NCBI GenBank assembly: GCA_964529035.1
Contig: CAZGUG010000022.1
Location: 1-29,287, forward strand
Direction: 5' to 3'
Source: CAZGUG01 sp964529035
GTDB taxonomy: Bacteria > Bacillota > Clostridia > Ch29
Length of the DNA stretch: 29,287 nt
Shown here piece by piece: positions 8,422 to 16,049 of the stretch. Under the pieces are notes generated by a model. That model saw only the letters and a program-made list of their open reading frames with translations, did not search any database and had not been told where the DNA came from. The number at the start of each line of letters is the position of its first letter. The stretch's first letter is position 1. The translations under genes and the position numbers were made by a program.

Positions 8422-8447
8422 GCGGGAGTTTTTCCCGCCTTATTTTT
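8420..8447. terminator. Bidirectional terminator between the GH18 and kynureninase genes
   Basis: AGGCGGGA / TCCCGCCT (8420-8427, 8433-8440) with a 5-nt loop is followed on the plus strand by TATTTTT and on the minus strand by TATTTTTG, so it can end both convergent transcripts. Confidence 0.85.
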
Positions 8448-9738
8448 ATGAAACCGTTCCCCTTTCCTTGGGAAAGCTCTCGTATTCCTTCAAATCGATT
8501 ATCTCCTCAATGTGCCGCACCACCTGCCAGATTTCGTGATAGGACGTGTACAGGGCTATTGGTGCAAGGCGTATCACGTTGGGGAAACGAAAATCCGGAA
8601 TAACGCCGCGTTTTTTCAGGGCTGTGTTAATCCTTACCGCTTCGGTGTCATGCTCCAGCGCTATGTGGCTGCCCCGGCGCTGCGGCTGTCTTGGGGTTCC
8701 TATTTTAAAGTTATATGGTTCTGCGGTAAGCAGCTTGTCTATAAGGAACATTAGGTATTCGGTCTGCTTAAGCGATTTTTCCCTTATGTTTTCTATCCCG
8801 GCTTCCGAGAATATCTTAAGGGATCCCAGAAGCGGAGCTGTGCTGAAAAGGTGTACCGTACCTATCTGCCATGCCCCGGCCCCCCGTGCCTTAAAAAATT
8901 CAGGGCTCATGTCAAACTGTTTTGATTTGTCACAGCCCCACCAGCCCCAAAGCCCCGGGGCTTTGCCAAAGTGCCTGCTGTTTACATATATCCCGGCGGT
9001 GGCGCCGGGTCCGCTGTTTAAATACTTGTAGCTGCACCAGAAGGCAAAGTCCACTCCCCATTCGGAAAATTTGTGGGGTACAGCCCCCACCGAATGACAG
9101 CAGTCAAACCCTATAGGTATACCGCGTTTATGGGCCTCTTTGGTGAGGTATTCCAAATCGAGAAGCTGGCCGCTCCTGTAAAGCACCGAGGGAAGTATTG
9201 CCAGGGCTATATCCCCTGTCATGGCTTTCACTATGTCTTCCTCTTCCAGGGTTCTCCCATCACGGCTTGTGACCACGACCGCGTGTGTTTTTGGGTCCAG
9301 GCCGTGGAGCCGAAGCTGGCTGTCCACCGCGTACCTGTCCGAAGGGAAATTAAGTTCGTCAATAAGGATTTTGTTTTTTGTGCCATACGGTCTGAAAAAG
9401 GTGGCGATCAGGTTATGTAGATTAACGGTGTTTGACGAATGCACAATCACTTCGTTTTCACCGGCTCCCACAAGAAAAGAATGTTTCCTTCCCAGTTCTT
9501 CGGCAAAGGTAAACCAGGGAGGATTTCCATCCATCCAGCCGTCAATGCCAAGTTTCTTAAAATCATCAAGGGCTTTCAAAAGCGATTGTTCGGCGTCCTT
9601 TGAAAGGAGCCCGAGGGAATTTCCGTCCATATAGATTTTGCCTTCCGGAATATAAAAGCGTTCTCTGAATCCCCCGAGGCTGTCCCGGCGGTCCAGCATC
9701 AAGGCGTATTCTTCGGTGGTATCAAATATGGCTGACAT
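8446..9738 (-). CDS. kynU: Kynureninase
   Basis: A 430-aa PLP enzyme (fold type I) that cleaves kynurenine to anthranilate and alanine. Family landmarks are YMDGNSLGLL near residue 36, ELNFPSDRYAVDSQ (about 128-141), the PLP-aspartate strand FDCCHSVGAV (Asp212), the Schiff-base lysine in SYKYLNSGPG (Lys238), and the late GWWG motif. Length is near the family norm of ~420 aa. TAGGAGGTG precedes the ATG, and a sigma-A promoter lies upstream. No tryptophan dioxygenase, formamidase or downstream quinolinate genes are present, so it stands alone. In an anaerobe, where oxygen-dependent tryptophan cleavage is not expected, it may salvage external kynurenine or act on a related substrate; that is inference. 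Confidence 0.94.
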   Translation of the reverse strand: MSAIFDTTEEYALMLDRRDSLGGFRERFYIPEGKIYMDGNSLGLLSKDAEQSLLKALDDFKKLGIDGWMDGNPPWFTFAEELGRKHSFLVGAGENEVIVHSSNTVNLHNLIATFFRPYGTKNKILIDELNFPSDRYAVDSQLRLHGLDPKTHAVVVTSRDGRTLEEEDIVKAMTGDIALAILPSVLYRSGQLLDLEYLTKEAHKRGIPIGFDCCHSVGAVPHKFSEWGVDFAFWCSYKYLNSGPGATAGIYVNSRHFGKAPGLWGWWGCDKSKQFDMSPEFFKARGAGAWQIGTVHLFSTAPLLGSLKIFSEAGIENIREKSLKQTEYLMFLIDKLLTAEPYNFKIGTPRQPQRRGSHIALEHDTEAVRINTALKKRGVIPDFRFPNVIRLAPIALYTSYHEIWQVVRHIEEIIDLKEYESFPKERGTVS

Positions 9739-9768
9739 ACAGCACCTCCTATAGATTGGTTCAATTAG

Positions 9769-9797
9769 ATTATAACAACAGCCTATAATAAGGGCAA
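9769..9797 (-). promoter_or_regulatory. Sigma-A promoter for kynureninase
   Basis: On the minus strand TTGCCC (complement of 9792-9797) and TATAAT (complement of 9769-9774) are 17 bp apart, ~30 bp upstream of the start codon. Confidence 0.6.
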
Positions 9798-9902
9798 ATA
9801 AAATGTGGATTAATAAAGGAATAAAACCTTAGTGGTAGAATAAGTATATAATATTTGTCCGCTTAGGACAGAATAGACATCTAATAACGGGAGGAATACA
9901 GA

Positions 9903-11183
9903 GTGAAAAGACTAAGCGTAGTGGACCCGGAAATAGCGCAGTGGCTGGAAAAGGAACTGGTAAGGGAGATATCCACCATCGAGCTTATAGCTTCCGAAAA
10001 CTTTGTGTACCAGTCTGTACTGGAGGCCCAGGGGTCGGTACTTACCAACAAGTACGCGGAAGGATATCCCGGCAAAAGGTACCACGGCGGCTGCGAATAT
10101 ATTGACCATATTGAAAGCATCGGTATAGAGCGCGCTAAAAAGCTTTTCGGGGCACAGCACGCCAATATTCAGCCCCATTCGGGAGTCAACGCCAACCTGG
10201 CGGCCTTTATGGCACTTCTTGAGCCCGGTGATACTATAATGGGCATGAATCTGCAGCACGGCGGACACCTGTCCCACGGCAGCCGGGTGAGCATAGTAGG
10301 GAAGTTCTATAATGCTGTAGATTACGGGGTGGATAAGAATACCGAGCTGATTGACTACGATATGGTGGCAGAGCTTGCTAAGCAGCACAGGCCAAAGCTG
10401 ATTATAGCCGGTGCCAGTGCATATTCGAGAGAGATTGATTTTGCACGGTTCAAGGATATAGCCGACAGTGTAGGAGCCTATTTTATGGTGGATATGGCCC
10501 ATATTGCCGGGCTGGTGGCCGCAGGGCTGCATCCGAGCCCGGTGCCCTATGCCGATATAGTGACAAGTACCACCACCAAAACAATGAGGGGTGCCCGGGG
10601 GGGTATTATTCTGTGCAAAACCGAGCACGCCGACAAGGTTGACAAGGCGATATTTCCAGGAATACAGGGCGGGCCAATACTGCCCAATGTTATGGCGAAG
10701 GCGGTTACCTTCAGGATAGCGATGACCGAACAATTCGCTTCATACCAGCGCCAGGTAATAAACAATTCCCGGAGGATGGCACAAAACCTGGCACAGAGGG
10801 GCCTTAGGATTGTGTCGGGCGGTACCGACAACCACCTGATGCTGGTTGACTTACGGTCGGCACGGATGTCCGGCAGGCAGGCCGAGGAAATACTGCAAAA
10901 AGTGGGTATAACGGTAAACAAAAACATGATTCCCTATGATCCGGCTTCTCCCGCCGTTACAAGCGGTATAAGGATAGGGACCGCGGCGGTAACCTCCAGG
11001 GGTTTTGTGGAGCGGGACATAGACAGTGTATCCGAGATAATAGCCGACCTTGTTACAGGCGCCGATAAGGGGATACGGCTGGACACCTACAGGGAAAGAG
11101 TGCTTAAGCTGTGCAGAGAGCATCCCCTTTACCTGGAACCCTTTGAAATGGGTGGGTTGTTTGGCGACCTGCAGGGAATATGA
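9903..11183 (+). CDS. glyA: Serine hydroxymethyltransferase, divergent active site
   Basis: A 426-aa PLP enzyme that interconverts serine and glycine with tetrahydrofolate. Residue numbering coincides with my recollection of the Geobacillus stearothermophilus enzyme: His119 and His122 in HGGHLSHGS, Asp197 and His200 in VDMAHIAGL, catalytic Lys226 and Arg357 in TSGIRIG are all present, as is the GGTDNHL folate-site loop. Two active-site positions differ from the usual sequence: the second tyrosine of RYYGGCE is His61 (RYHGGCE), and the His before the catalytic Lys is Thr225 (TTTKTM instead of TTHKTL). The fold is intact, so it is probably an active family member, but reaction or substrate preference could differ. 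The GTG start follows GGGAGG. The segment upstream holds a TATAAT at 9847-9852 and a small inverted repeat TGTCC-N5-GGACA. An EamA transporter gene follows 70 bp later. Confidence 0.9.
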   Translation: MKRLSVVDPEIAQWLEKELVREISTIELIASENFVYQSVLEAQGSVLTNKYAEGYPGKRYHGGCEYIDHIESIGIERAKKLFGAQHANIQPHSGVNANLAAFMALLEPGDTIMGMNLQHGGHLSHGSRVSIVGKFYNAVDYGVDKNTELIDYDMVAELAKQHRPKLIIAGASAYSREIDFARFKDIADSVGAYFMVDMAHIAGLVAAGLHPSPVPYADIVTSTTTKTMRGARGGIILCKTEHADKVDKAIFPGIQGGPILPNVMAKAVTFRIAMTEQFASYQRQVINNSRRMAQNLAQRGLRIVSGGTDNHLMLVDLRSARMSGRQAEEILQKVGITVNKNMIPYDPASPAVTSGIRIGTAAVTSRGFVERDIDSVSEIIADLVTGADKGIRLDTYRERVLKLCREHPLYLEPFEMGGLFGDLQGI

Positions 11184-11253
11184 GGAAAGCATCGGCCGGG
11201 CATATTCCATGGTGAATGCCGGTTATACTGATGGAGGGACGGGTGGGAGCGAT

Positions 11254-12165
11254 ATGGATAGGAACCTATGGGGCAGTATGCTGGTACTGGTTTCGGCGGC
11301 GGGGTTCGGTATCATGGGTATTGCCGGAAAGATTGCTTACGCTGAAGGTGCAAACGCTGTTTCGGTGTTGGTTATGAGGTATATAACGGCAGCCGTGATT
11401 ATGTGGCTTTATAATATCCTGACCGGCAGGATAAAAAAGGCGGCGCTAAACAGGGAACAGCTGACGAAAACATTTCTATTGGGCGGTGTTTTCTACGCAG
11501 TAACGTCCATATGCTTTTTTTTGTCATTAAACTATATACCCGCCTGCCTTACATCCATGGGCCTTTATTTATATCCCGTCTTTGTCAGCCTTTATATGCT
11601 TGTTTTCAAAAAGGAAAAAATGGCAAAAATGCAGCTGTCCGCCCTTGTAATGGCTTTTTTGGGAACCGCCATGACGGTGTGGGCACCGGGCATATACGTG
11701 AATACGACGGGTATGATGCTGGCGGTGGCGGCGGCGGGATGCTACGCCGTCTATATAATACTGTTGGGCGGAGATTTTGCCGGGTCCCTTAGCGACATTG
11801 ACCCGATCGTGGTTTCTTCCTATATAGTAACCTCGGCAGCGGTGACCATGACGGCTGCCGGATTGTTTATGGGACAGGTATACAGCAGTATTACTCTGAA
11901 GGGTTGGCTGGCGGTACTGGCCATTGCGGTTTTCTCCACCGCCATTGCCATTATTGCATTTTACCTGGGAGTAAAGGAGGTTGGCCCTTCAAGGGCGGCT
12001 ATACTGAGCACCTTTGAGCCTGTGGTTACGGTTGTACTGGGTATATTTGTGCTTAAGGAAGTGTTAAGCCTTATTCAGTTTGCAGGGATAGCTCTTGTTA
12101 TATCGGCGGTGGTAATTATAAATGCGGCCGGGGCAGGGCGGAAGGAGGCTGCCAGGCAGCAATAG
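11254..12165 (+). CDS. EamA/DMT-family transporter
   Basis: A 303-aa polytopic inner-membrane protein with two EamA repeats and about ten hydrophobic segments, typical of the drug/metabolite transporter superfamily. The first repeat runs from LWGSMLVLVSAAGFGIMGIAGK to the segment ending near residue 145; the second ends with the characteristic GPSRAAILSTFEPVVTVVLGIFVLKE followed by a last helix and a short charged tail. I chose ATG 11254, preceded by GGTGGGAG, because the longer open frame overlaps the SHMT gene and adds non-membrane sequence. It lies 70 bp after glyA on the same strand and may be co-transcribed, which hints at amino-acid or metabolite export, but substrates cannot be read from this family's sequence. 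Confidence 0.9.
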   Translation: MDRNLWGSMLVLVSAAGFGIMGIAGKIAYAEGANAVSVLVMRYITAAVIMWLYNILTGRIKKAALNREQLTKTFLLGGVFYAVTSICFFLSLNYIPACLTSMGLYLYPVFVSLYMLVFKKEKMAKMQLSALVMAFLGTAMTVWAPGIYVNTTGMMLAVAAAGCYAVYIILLGGDFAGSLSDIDPIVVSSYIVTSAAVTMTAAGLFMGQVYSSITLKGWLAVLAIAVFSTAIAIIAFYLGVKEVGPSRAAILSTFEPVVTVVLGIFVLKEVLSLIQFAGIALVISAVVIINAAGAGRKEAARQQ

Positions 12166-12191
12166 ACCCGGGGAAAGTTTTGGTATATAAT
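12163..12191 (+). promoter_or_regulatory. Probable sigma-A promoter for the zinc-ribbon gene
   Basis: TAGACC (12163-12168) and TATAAT (12186-12191) are separated by 17 bp, overlapping the stop of the transporter gene and ~30 bp upstream of the next start. Confidence 0.5.
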
Positions 12192-12223
12192 ATGGTAAAG
12201 AACCGAATTTAGGAGGAGGATCA

Positions 12224-12712
12224 ATGAATTTTTGGGACGATATAAGCAGGAAGATTTCCCAGGGCACCAAGGCGGTTACACAGAAATCCGGTGAATTATT
12301 CGAAATTGCAAAGGTTAAAATGGATGTTGCTTCCGAAAAGGAAAAAATAAACGACCTATATGAGGAGATAGGCAAGTTCATATACAGCGACTATAAAAAA
12401 GGCAATGTCAAACAGGAGGAAATTATTGAAAAGTGCCATCTTATTGACGAGCTAAACTACAAGGTAAAAATGCTTAACCAGAAGGTTGTACAGATCAGGG
12501 GAGGCAGCCTGTGCAGAAAATGCGGCGAAGTGGTGGAAGCGTCCCAGCGCTACTGTCATGTGTGCGGCAGGGAACTGGAAGGGACTACAAGGGTTATTGA
12601 CGAGGGGCCCCATTACAAGGTGGAAGTTGCAAACGGCTCGGTATGTCAAAAATGCGGAGCACTGGCACAGGAAGGGTCCGAGTTTTGCCCGGCCTGCGGG
12701 AACAGGGTTTAA
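12224..12712 (+). CDS. Double zinc-ribbon protein with N-terminal coiled coil
   Basis: A 162-aa soluble protein of unknown function. The first ~90 residues are helical and charged (FWDDISRKISQGTKAVTQ, then repeated heptad-like segments to QKVVQIRG), resembling small bacterial coiled-coil proteins. Two C-terminal zinc ribbons follow: CRKCG...CHVCG beginning at Cys97 and CQKCG...CPACG ending the protein, each with two CxxC knuckles. AGGAGGAGG precedes the ATG. The gene has its own probable promoter and a strong terminator, so it appears monocistronic. Such proteins are common in Clostridia, but I cannot assign a role. Confidence 0.85.
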   Translation: MNFWDDISRKISQGTKAVTQKSGELFEIAKVKMDVASEKEKINDLYEEIGKFIYSDYKKGNVKQEEIIEKCHLIDELNYKVKMLNQKVVQIRGGSLCRKCGEVVEASQRYCHVCGRELEGTTRVIDEGPHYKVEVANGSVCQKCGALAQEGSEFCPACGNRV

Positions 12713-12713
12713 G

Positions 12714-12738
12714 CGCCCGGCGAAGGCCGGGTTTTTTT
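12714..12738 (+). terminator. Rho-independent terminator after the zinc-ribbon gene
   Basis: CCCGGC-GAAG-GCCGGG (12716-12731) is followed by seven T residues. Confidence 0.9.
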
Positions 12739-12804
12739 ATTGGGGCATTATTGACCAAAAACCCACATATTTTATTACAGAGGGTTTGTGGAGGGAAAGG
12801 GAAA

Positions 12805-13791
12805 ATGGGTGAGGTCGACAGGGTAAGAGAAAGGATAAGGGAATACTTTGAATATCGGTATAGGGGCCTGGAATGCGGGATGCCGGTTTCCTTTGATGCT
12901 TTCTGCCTGGGGAAGGACATGGAAACCGAGGAGAAAAAGTATTTATCCCGGTTGGAAAGGGCGAAGGAAACAGGGCTCTGCTACCATGACTGGGAGCTGG
13001 GCCTTGAATTTATAAAAACAATAATAAGATGCGGCCAGGTGCGGGTAAGGGTCAGGGAAGGGCACAGGGTGGTTTTCCGGATAAGCCGTGACACGGTATC
13101 TTCAATGAATGGACTTATACATGACCTGACGCTAAAGAAGAGCAATAACGAATGGTACATTACATCCCACAGGTACCGGGATGAGGAAACAGAAGCATTC
13201 AAATACCGGCGGCCTCTTGTGCGGGGCCCCGGCTGCTGCCGGTTTTTTGAACAAGGGTGCCGGGTGCCGGTACTGCGGCTTGGGCAGTATGACCGCAGAG
13301 CCGCCGTCAAATACGCGCACCTGTGGGCGCTGGACAGGAACCCGAAATACTACGATTTTGAAAACTTAGGCGGGGACTGCACCAACTTTTGTTCGCAGGT
13401 ACTGCATGCGGGGGGATGCCCCATGAACAGCACAAAGACAAACGGCTGGTACTACTACAGCCTGACCAATCGTTCCCCGTCCTGGACCGGGGTGGAGTTT
13501 TTCCACCGCTTTGTTACCGGCAACAGAGGCATTGGGCCCAGAGGGGAGGAAGCATCTCCTTCGCAGATTGAACTTGGGGACATAATCCAGCTGGACTTTC
13601 CCCATAACGATGCCTTCAACCACTGTCTTGTGGTGGTGGCAAACCCGCAGCCGGGCGATATAAGCAGGATACTCATCTCATGTCATACCGTTGACAGGGA
13701 TAACTATCCTCTGGTTTTCTACAACTGGAGGGGTATAAGGTATATTCATATATCCGGCTGCGGGTTGACGCAGTCCCATTATGAGTTATAA
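12805..13791 (+). CDS. Putative amidase-domain protein (Amidase_6 type)
   Basis: A 328-aa protein whose C-terminal half matches the putative amidase domain of Firmicutes (PF12671-like, papain/NlpC-related fold). The cysteine motif GGDCTNFCSQVLHAGG places a nucleophile at Cys192, and a histidine follows in FNHCLVVVA (His273). The segment RAAVKYAHLWALDRNPKYYDFE just upstream is the usual domain opening. The N-terminal ~150 residues are charged and may form an NTF2-like or linker region (VRVREGHRVVFRISRDTV). No signal peptide is visible with the chosen ATG 12805, preceded by GGAGGGAAAGGG. The target bond is unknown; related proteins are linked to the cell wall or sporulation. A longer reading from 12643 would run back through the terminator and is rejected. 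Confidence 0.82.
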   Translation: MGEVDRVRERIREYFEYRYRGLECGMPVSFDAFCLGKDMETEEKKYLSRLERAKETGLCYHDWELGLEFIKTIIRCGQVRVRVREGHRVVFRISRDTVSSMNGLIHDLTLKKSNNEWYITSHRYRDEETEAFKYRRPLVRGPGCCRFFEQGCRVPVLRLGQYDRRAAVKYAHLWALDRNPKYYDFENLGGDCTNFCSQVLHAGGCPMNSTKTNGWYYYSLTNRSPSWTGVEFFHRFVTGNRGIGPRGEEASPSQIELGDIIQLDFPHNDAFNHCLVVVANPQPGDISRILISCHTVDRDNYPLVFYNWRGIRYIHISGCGLTQSHYEL

Positions 13792-13848
13792 TAGGGTTTG
13801 GACTTATAAGGCCGTGTTCGGGATATTTGAATTGTTAGGAGGAGTATT

Positions 13849-14703
13849 GTGGGACAGTTTAGCGAGTTGTGGATGTACTGCAAAGAAACTTTAGAAGTGG
13901 TCAGGCGAAGACTTTTTTTATTCGTACCCAGGCTGCTTATGACGGGACTGGTATTCGTTTTTATCATGTTAGCGGTAGGGACGATACTTGTGAGGAGACT
14001 GTCGGGCGGGGGGATGTTCGGGCTTCCGCTGGCACTGGTGATTTTTACCGGGCTGTTTATGCTTGTGCATCTTATTGTGGAGAGCGGACAGATTAACCTT
14101 TTTGCAAGGGCGGCTGCGGGAAACAGCGTAGGAATGCAGGATTTCAGGGAAGGGGTAAGAAGATTTACCGGCAGAGTATTTGTCGGAGGCGTTTTGTATA
14201 TACTCATTATTTTAATTACAGGTTTTATAATAGTGATGTTCTTTGCGATTCCGTTTTTGAACATCCTTGCAATAATAGGCGCCTTCATAGTCATGCTTGC
14301 GGTAAGCGTATTTCTGAGCGCATGGAAGGCTGCGCTGGCATTTAAAGACCTGGGAGTTGTAGAAGCCTTTGGTGACAGCTTTAGGTTTGCCAAAGAATAC
14401 TTCTGGCCCCTGGCACTGGTAGTCTTTATAAGAGGCCTGTTTGACGGGAACAACAATAACCGAGGGCAAAGGGGAGGCCAGGGCGGCGGTTTGAATATAG
14501 GCGGCCTTGATGTTAATCTTAATCTGCCCGGGGTTAATATGTTGGGCATGGATACCGGGTCGATGATGCAGTTGGGCTCAATCATGGCACTCATGGCTGT
14601 AATACCGCTGGCGGCGCTTGCAGCCCTTGTAACGATATTGGCAACGGTATACTTGGACCAGCTGGTATTCGTAATATACACCCGGCGGGAAAACCTGGGG
14701 TAA
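13849..14703 (+). CDS. Polytopic membrane protein with Asn/Gly-rich loop
   Basis: A 284-aa integral membrane protein with about six hydrophobic segments, starting with a cytoplasmic amphipathic stretch (FSELWMYCKETLEVVRRR). It resembles the loosely defined DUF4013/DUF975-like bacterial membrane proteins, but I do not recognise a specific family. Residues ~198-235 form an unusual soluble loop: DGNNNNRGQRGGQGGG followed by LNIGGLDVNLNLPGVNMLGMD. GTG 13849 is preceded by TTAGGAGGAG. The gene follows the amidase gene by ~55 bp on the same strand and converges on the minus-strand protease operon. No function is assigned. Confidence 0.75.
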   Translation: MGQFSELWMYCKETLEVVRRRLFLFVPRLLMTGLVFVFIMLAVGTILVRRLSGGGMFGLPLALVIFTGLFMLVHLIVESGQINLFARAAAGNSVGMQDFREGVRRFTGRVFVGGVLYILIILITGFIIVMFFAIPFLNILAIIGAFIVMLAVSVFLSAWKAALAFKDLGVVEAFGDSFRFAKEYFWPLALVVFIRGLFDGNNNNRGQRGGQGGGLNIGGLDVNLNLPGVNMLGMDTGSMMQLGSIMALMAVIPLAALAALVTILATVYLDQLVFVIYTRRENLG

Positions 14704-14737
14704 ATCTGTACCGCGACGGGGGCAGAAAAGGGACGGC

Positions 14738-14914
14738 TCAGGGCTGCCCCCTGGAACGGTGCGGCCTGAACAGGCCGCTGGCATCATTGCTGTCATAGGG
14801 AATAATCTGGCTTTCGGTATCGTTTTCGGTCAGGTTGTAGTCAACGGATATGCAGCCTGATTTCTGCGATACTTTCATATATCTTATGCCGAGAGCACTG
14901 TCTGTATCCGGCAT
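14738..14914 (-). CDS. 58-aa hypothetical protein coupled to the SDH-type protease
   Basis: A small ORF whose ATG (14914-14912) directly follows the TGA stop of the protease gene with no bases between. AGGAG in the last codons of the protease gene lies ~11 nt upstream and could serve this start, so translational coupling is likely. The product begins MPDTDSALGIRYMKVSQKSG, is acidic to neutral with no membrane segment, and ends at a TGA (14738-14740). The middle (ISVDYNLTENDTESQIIPYD) resembles a short structured beta region. A perfect 8-bp inverted repeat GCGGCCTG-AA-CAGGCCGC lies inside the ORF at 14761-14778. I do not recognise the protein. Support comes from position, start signal and an open frame, not homology. 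Confidence 0.6.
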   Translation of the reverse strand: MPDTDSALGIRYMKVSQKSGCISVDYNLTENDTESQIIPYDSNDASGLFRPHRSRGQP

Positions 14915-15898
14915 TCATGCTTCACTCCTTTCGAGGGCCTGCCAGCCCTGGTTTGTTATACTTACATTGTTTTGGCTGGGCGCGGCAGCCTTTTGTATTA
15001 CGCCCTCAAAAACGTAGCCGTCGAGGTGTTTGAGGCTGTCTATCACACCGCAGTATACTGAAAAATTACCGTTCATATCCGCAATTTCTTCCGGGATAAA
15101 GGGCCGCTCCAGTTTGAGCTGTTCTCTGTATTTTTCATAAAGCTGCCACATGAGGGATTCAAGCCGGGGACTGCAGAAGGTTACCGGCAGTTTGAGGCTG
15201 TCCCGGGCCTCCATCCTGCTTATCATATAATTATGGGCGAACAGCTTTTCTGTCAGGGTATTTACTATTTCATCTATATGCTTTTTATTGGAAGCATCTA
15301 TATGGGTAAGCAGCAGCCTCTGTGCTATCAGCCGTATCAGGGAATAGGTTCTGTGTATTGTGCCCACCGCCAGCGGATGGACATGGTCCACCAGATGCTC
15401 GAATACCCCCGCCAGTGCATCGTCGCTTTTAATTCCCACTATGTCTTTGGCTATGGAAATGTATGAATAAACGTCCTCCACGTTTATGGCAAGCTTCATC
15501 TGCGGGTTGGCCGGATCCGCCGGATTGAAAACGCTGGTTATATTCGGGTCCACCGGGCTTAATTCCCCCAGCTTACCCATTACTATCTCGGACGCGCCCA
15601 GTGAGATAAGCGTACCGGCGCTGTAGGCCTTGTAGGGTATAAGGACCGAAAAATTGTCGGTATATTCGTACAGCAGGTGTACAAGCCTTAAAGCGGTCAA
15701 CACGTCTCCACCCTTTGTGAACAAAAACAAATCGATTTTGTCACTTGGGCCCATCAGTTCCAGGTGCCTGTAAAAGACAGGTATAATGTCCGGCGCAATC
15801 CGGGTACTTATGGTCTGCCTGTCTCCACCTATATAGCATATTACGTTCGAGTGCCTCAAATTGGAAATTTTATCAATCAGGTCTCTTGTGTCATTCAT
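14915..15898 (-). CDS. SDH-family (ClpP/SppA-fold) serine protease-like protein
   Basis: A 327-aa protein resembling the serine dehydrogenase proteinase family (PF01972-like), which shares the ClpP/crotonase fold. Key segments are IDLFLFTKGGDVLTALRLVHLL (oxyanion-type GGD, about residues 55-75), IPYKAYSAGTLISLGASEIVMG with probable nucleophile Ser93, and LGELSPVDPNI, which matches the conserved GPVDP position. The C-terminal ~150 residues are helical. There is no signal peptide or obvious membrane helix, so it is predicted cytoplasmic. I chose ATG 15898, preceded by GGAGG; an open frame from TTG 15916 would begin inside that Shine-Dalgarno. The gene is followed immediately by a 58-aa ORF. Substrates are unknown. 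Confidence 0.82.
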   Translation of the reverse strand: MNDTRDLIDKISNLRHSNVICYIGGDRQTISTRIAPDIIPVFYRHLELMGPSDKIDLFLFTKGGDVLTALRLVHLLYEYTDNFSVLIPYKAYSAGTLISLGASEIVMGKLGELSPVDPNITSVFNPADPANPQMKLAINVEDVYSYISIAKDIVGIKSDDALAGVFEHLVDHVHPLAVGTIHRTYSLIRLIAQRLLLTHIDASNKKHIDEIVNTLTEKLFAHNYMISRMEARDSLKLPVTFCSPRLESLMWQLYEKYREQLKLERPFIPEEIADMNGNFSVYCGVIDSLKHLDGYVFEGVIQKAAAPSQNNVSITNQGWQALERSEA

Positions 15899-16049
15899 AT
15901 TACAGGGATCCTCCAATCATTATTATGCCTTATTATTCTCTGAGTACCGGCCGGCTATTATACGCACTTTTGACTTTTATTGAATGAATAAAAGCGGGGC
16001 AAGCTATACAAAATAAACTGGAAAATACAATTTCAAAGGAGGAAGGTAA

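Noticed and set aside
9853..9902. Glycine riboswitch upstream of glyA
   Set aside because: The leader is too short and shows only a 5-bp inverted repeat, with none of the conserved riboswitch cores.
9912..10733. A 273-codon minus-strand frame inside glyA
   Set aside because: It is a shadow of a fully recognisable SHMT gene and has no start signal or recognisable domain.
13779..14681. A 300-codon minus-strand frame opposite the membrane protein gene
   Set aside because: The translation is Ser/Thr/Pro/Ile-rich low complexity, as expected from antisense of a hydrophobic protein gene; the plus strand has a strong start signal and membrane helices.
14761..14778. GCGGCCTG-AA-CAGGCCGC as a transcription terminator between convergent genes
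   Set aside because: The 2-nt loop is too small for a simple hairpin, no T run follows on either strand, and it lies within the 58-aa ORF.
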